From: Parapedobacter indicus
GTDB taxonomy: Bacteria > Bacteroidota > Bacteroidia > Sphingobacteriales > Sphingobacteriaceae
Direction of reading: 5' to 3'
Assembly (NCBI RefSeq): GCF_900113765.1
Contig: NZ_FOQO01000003.1
Span: 310,001-374,000 of the forward strand
DNA: 64,000 bases
Each line of letters opens with the position of its first letter. Positions within the stretch are counted from its first letter, which is position 1. Below, in pieces: positions 62,734 through 64,000 of this stretch. Both the position numbers and the translations under genes were made by a program. The notes beneath the pieces were generated by a model. That model was not told where the DNA came from. It did not search any database and was given only the letters and a program-made list of their open reading frames with translations.

Positions 62734-63903
62734 TTATATCTTAAGGAAAATTTTCTTCTTGTACATCCAATGTAGCACCAGCCATTCCAGCAAAAGCACA
62801 AGGGCACCGGAGACCAACGTCGCGTAAGCGGAGCCGAACAGCTGATCGAAATCCGCGCCCAAATGAATAAATAAAGATCGCTGGAAAAAGGTCTTGATTC
62901 CTCCGTCTGCAATCACATACGCTGCAATCGAATTGACGCCGATCACTTTCAGAAAAAAGGACCATCTGTCTTTCCGGATGACGTCAATTATCCAGTAGAA
63001 CGCTGTCAGGAACAGGAAACAGATTCCGCCACTGAAAAGCGTCCAAGCAGGCGTCCATATCCGCTTAACGATCGGGTTTACACCGATGAAATGGAAAAAT
63101 AAGGCTATCCCTATCAGTCCCGCGCCCCATTGCAGAAACAGCCGGATACGCTTCCCTGGCTCCAGATCCGCACGCAATATATTGCCGGCAACGAGCCCCA
63201 GTATCATGGTACCCAAGGTGGGGATAAAACTAAGCGTCGCATACCCTCCCCCATTGTACAAAAAGACCTTCTCCCTGGGAAACAGGTTGAGGAACCACGT
63301 GTCAAATGCCCAGGCTGCATTGGAATTTTTATTCCAGTGTGCGGCAAACCCGTCCATGTTGTAGGGCCAGTTCGGAGGAACGCCTACGGCCCGATAGTCG
63401 AAGTTCGGATCCGGAAGCGGGTATACCGCAAACAACAGCCAGTAACCAATCAGGATAACACCCAGTGTAATCAGCTGTGTCCGAGGCTTGCAAAACGCCA
63501 GCAATACCAAAAATGTATACCCCAATCCGATCTGGGTAAGGGTATCCTCAAAGGTGAAATACGTTTGGTCGGCGTGCATGGAACGCAGAAAAATCCCCAA
63601 CAGGATCAGAATGACTGATCGCTTGACGGTGTGTTTCAATAACGAACCAAACGTAGCCCCCTTGCTTTTACGGCTGGCGATGGAATATGGCAATACCACA
63701 CCGACCAAAAAGGTAAAAGAGGGCTGGATCATATCGTGCAGGCTGAACCATTGCCATTCTACGTGACTTTGGTTAAAGGCCAACATGTGCCAAAACGCAC
63801 TATCGGGCAACGCCCTTGATACCGCCGAGAGATTCAGTACTTCGCCCATCATCAGCAACATGACAAACCCCCGGTAAACGTCTACAGATGCAACTCGCTG
63901 CAT
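62734..63903 (-). CDS. HGSNAT/NagX-like membrane acyltransferase (DUF5009-type)
   Basis: 389 aa with about ten membrane spans. N-terminal RVASVDVYRGFVMLLMMGEV matches the start of heparan-alpha-glucosaminide N-acetyltransferase-like proteins, followed by FSLHDMIQPSFTFLVGVVLP with the likely catalytic His, an arginine-rich loop (SIASRKSKGATFGSLLKHTV), DTLTQIGLGYTFLVLLAF, and C-terminal VIGVNSIAAYVIADGGIKTF. In eukaryotes HGSNAT acetylates terminal glucosamine across a membrane. Bacterial relatives (NagX) occur next to GlcNAc/chitin genes; the exact role is unknown. Convergent with PUL3. Its location near PUL3 and its glycan-type chemistry may be linked to amino-sugar use, but this is inference. 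Confidence 0.85.
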   Translation of the reverse strand: MQRVASVDVYRGFVMLLMMGEVLNLSAVSRALPDSAFWHMLAFNQSHVEWQWFSLHDMIQPSFTFLVGVVLPYSIASRKSKGATFGSLLKHTVKRSVILILLGIFLRSMHADQTYFTFEDTLTQIGLGYTFLVLLAFCKPRTQLITLGVILIGYWLLFAVYPLPDPNFDYRAVGVPPNWPYNMDGFAAHWNKNSNAAWAFDTWFLNLFPREKVFLYNGGGYATLSFIPTLGTMILGLVAGNILRADLEPGKRIRLFLQWGAGLIGIALFFHFIGVNPIVKRIWTPAWTLFSGGICFLFLTAFYWIIDVIRKDRWSFFLKVIGVNSIAAYVIADGGIKTFFQRSLFIHLGADFDQLFGSAYATLVSGALVLLLEWLVLHWMYKKKIFLKI

Positions 63904-64000
63904 AATTTAATGATTGACTAATTGGTTAAGCAATTCTACATTAAAATCAGCCATTTAACAAACAATATCGGAAGTCAACCGATTGCGTAACTTGCATTTC

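Noticed and set aside
62493-62744. 83-codon plus-strand frame after the lactonase
   Set aside because: No motifs, and it overlaps the 3' end of the opposing membrane acyltransferase gene; kept only as a note on the gap.

Overview
The window looks like chromosome of a Bacteroidota bacterium, most likely family Sphingobacteriaceae; its fairly high GC for that family would suit a Parapedobacter-like genus, but that is inference. Evidence: four SusC/SusD pairs, TAnnTTTG-type promoter elements, weak Shine-Dalgarno sequences, a FecI/FecR pair controlling a SusC with an STN domain, and FtsX-type permease arrays. I see no tRNA, rRNA, CRISPR array, insertion sequence or phage gene.

Layout. (1) 1-2158, minus: MurNAc-6-phosphate etherase (murQ) and a sodium:solute symporter cut by the left edge. 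(2) 2413-11431, minus: PUL1, in transcription order SusC, SusD, a GH42-like clan-A hydrolase and a large DUF6259-like hydrolase. (3) 11432-12428: a long divergent intergenic region with a LacI-type palindrome. (4) 12429-27321, plus: PUL2, SusC, SusD, two surface lipoproteins, a heparinase II/III lyase, a PL8 lyase, a GH88 unsaturated glucuronyl hydrolase and a second heparinase II/III lyase. With no sulfatase present, this is a uronic-acid glycan (glycosaminoglycan-like) utilisation locus. (5) 27353-28654: murF, housekeeping. (6) 28658-38982, minus: ECF sigma, FecR, STN-SusC, SusD, a CocE/S15-type hydrolase and an M28 peptidase, probably an oligopeptide acquisition locus. (7) 39310-46704, plus: HlyD-family adaptor and three FtsX-type permeases, the last with an internal deletion and frameshift, and no ATPase gene. 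Heptanucleotide repeats lie directly before these genes. (8) 46867-62483, plus: a GntR/FadR-type regulator followed by PUL3: SusC, SusD, Tat-exported Gfo/Idh protein, class III aminotransferase, galactonate-dehydratase-like enolase-superfamily enzyme, SDR, ceramidase-fold protein, sodium symporter, cytoplasmic Gfo/Idh paralogue and SMP-30 lactonase. (9) 62734-63903, minus: HGSNAT/NagX-type membrane acyltransferase.

The most unusual part is region 8. It reads as a complete importer plus an oxidative sugar or amino-sugar acid pathway (oxidation, lactone hydrolysis, dehydration, further oxidation, transamination), but several enzymes carry non-canonical active sites. Both Gfo/Idh proteins have AVP where the family normally has the catalytic EKP lysine, and the ceramidase-fold protein has alanine at the position of the ceramidase nucleophile. 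I do not recognise this gene combination as a described pathway. All functional statements come from reading motifs; no database search was run.
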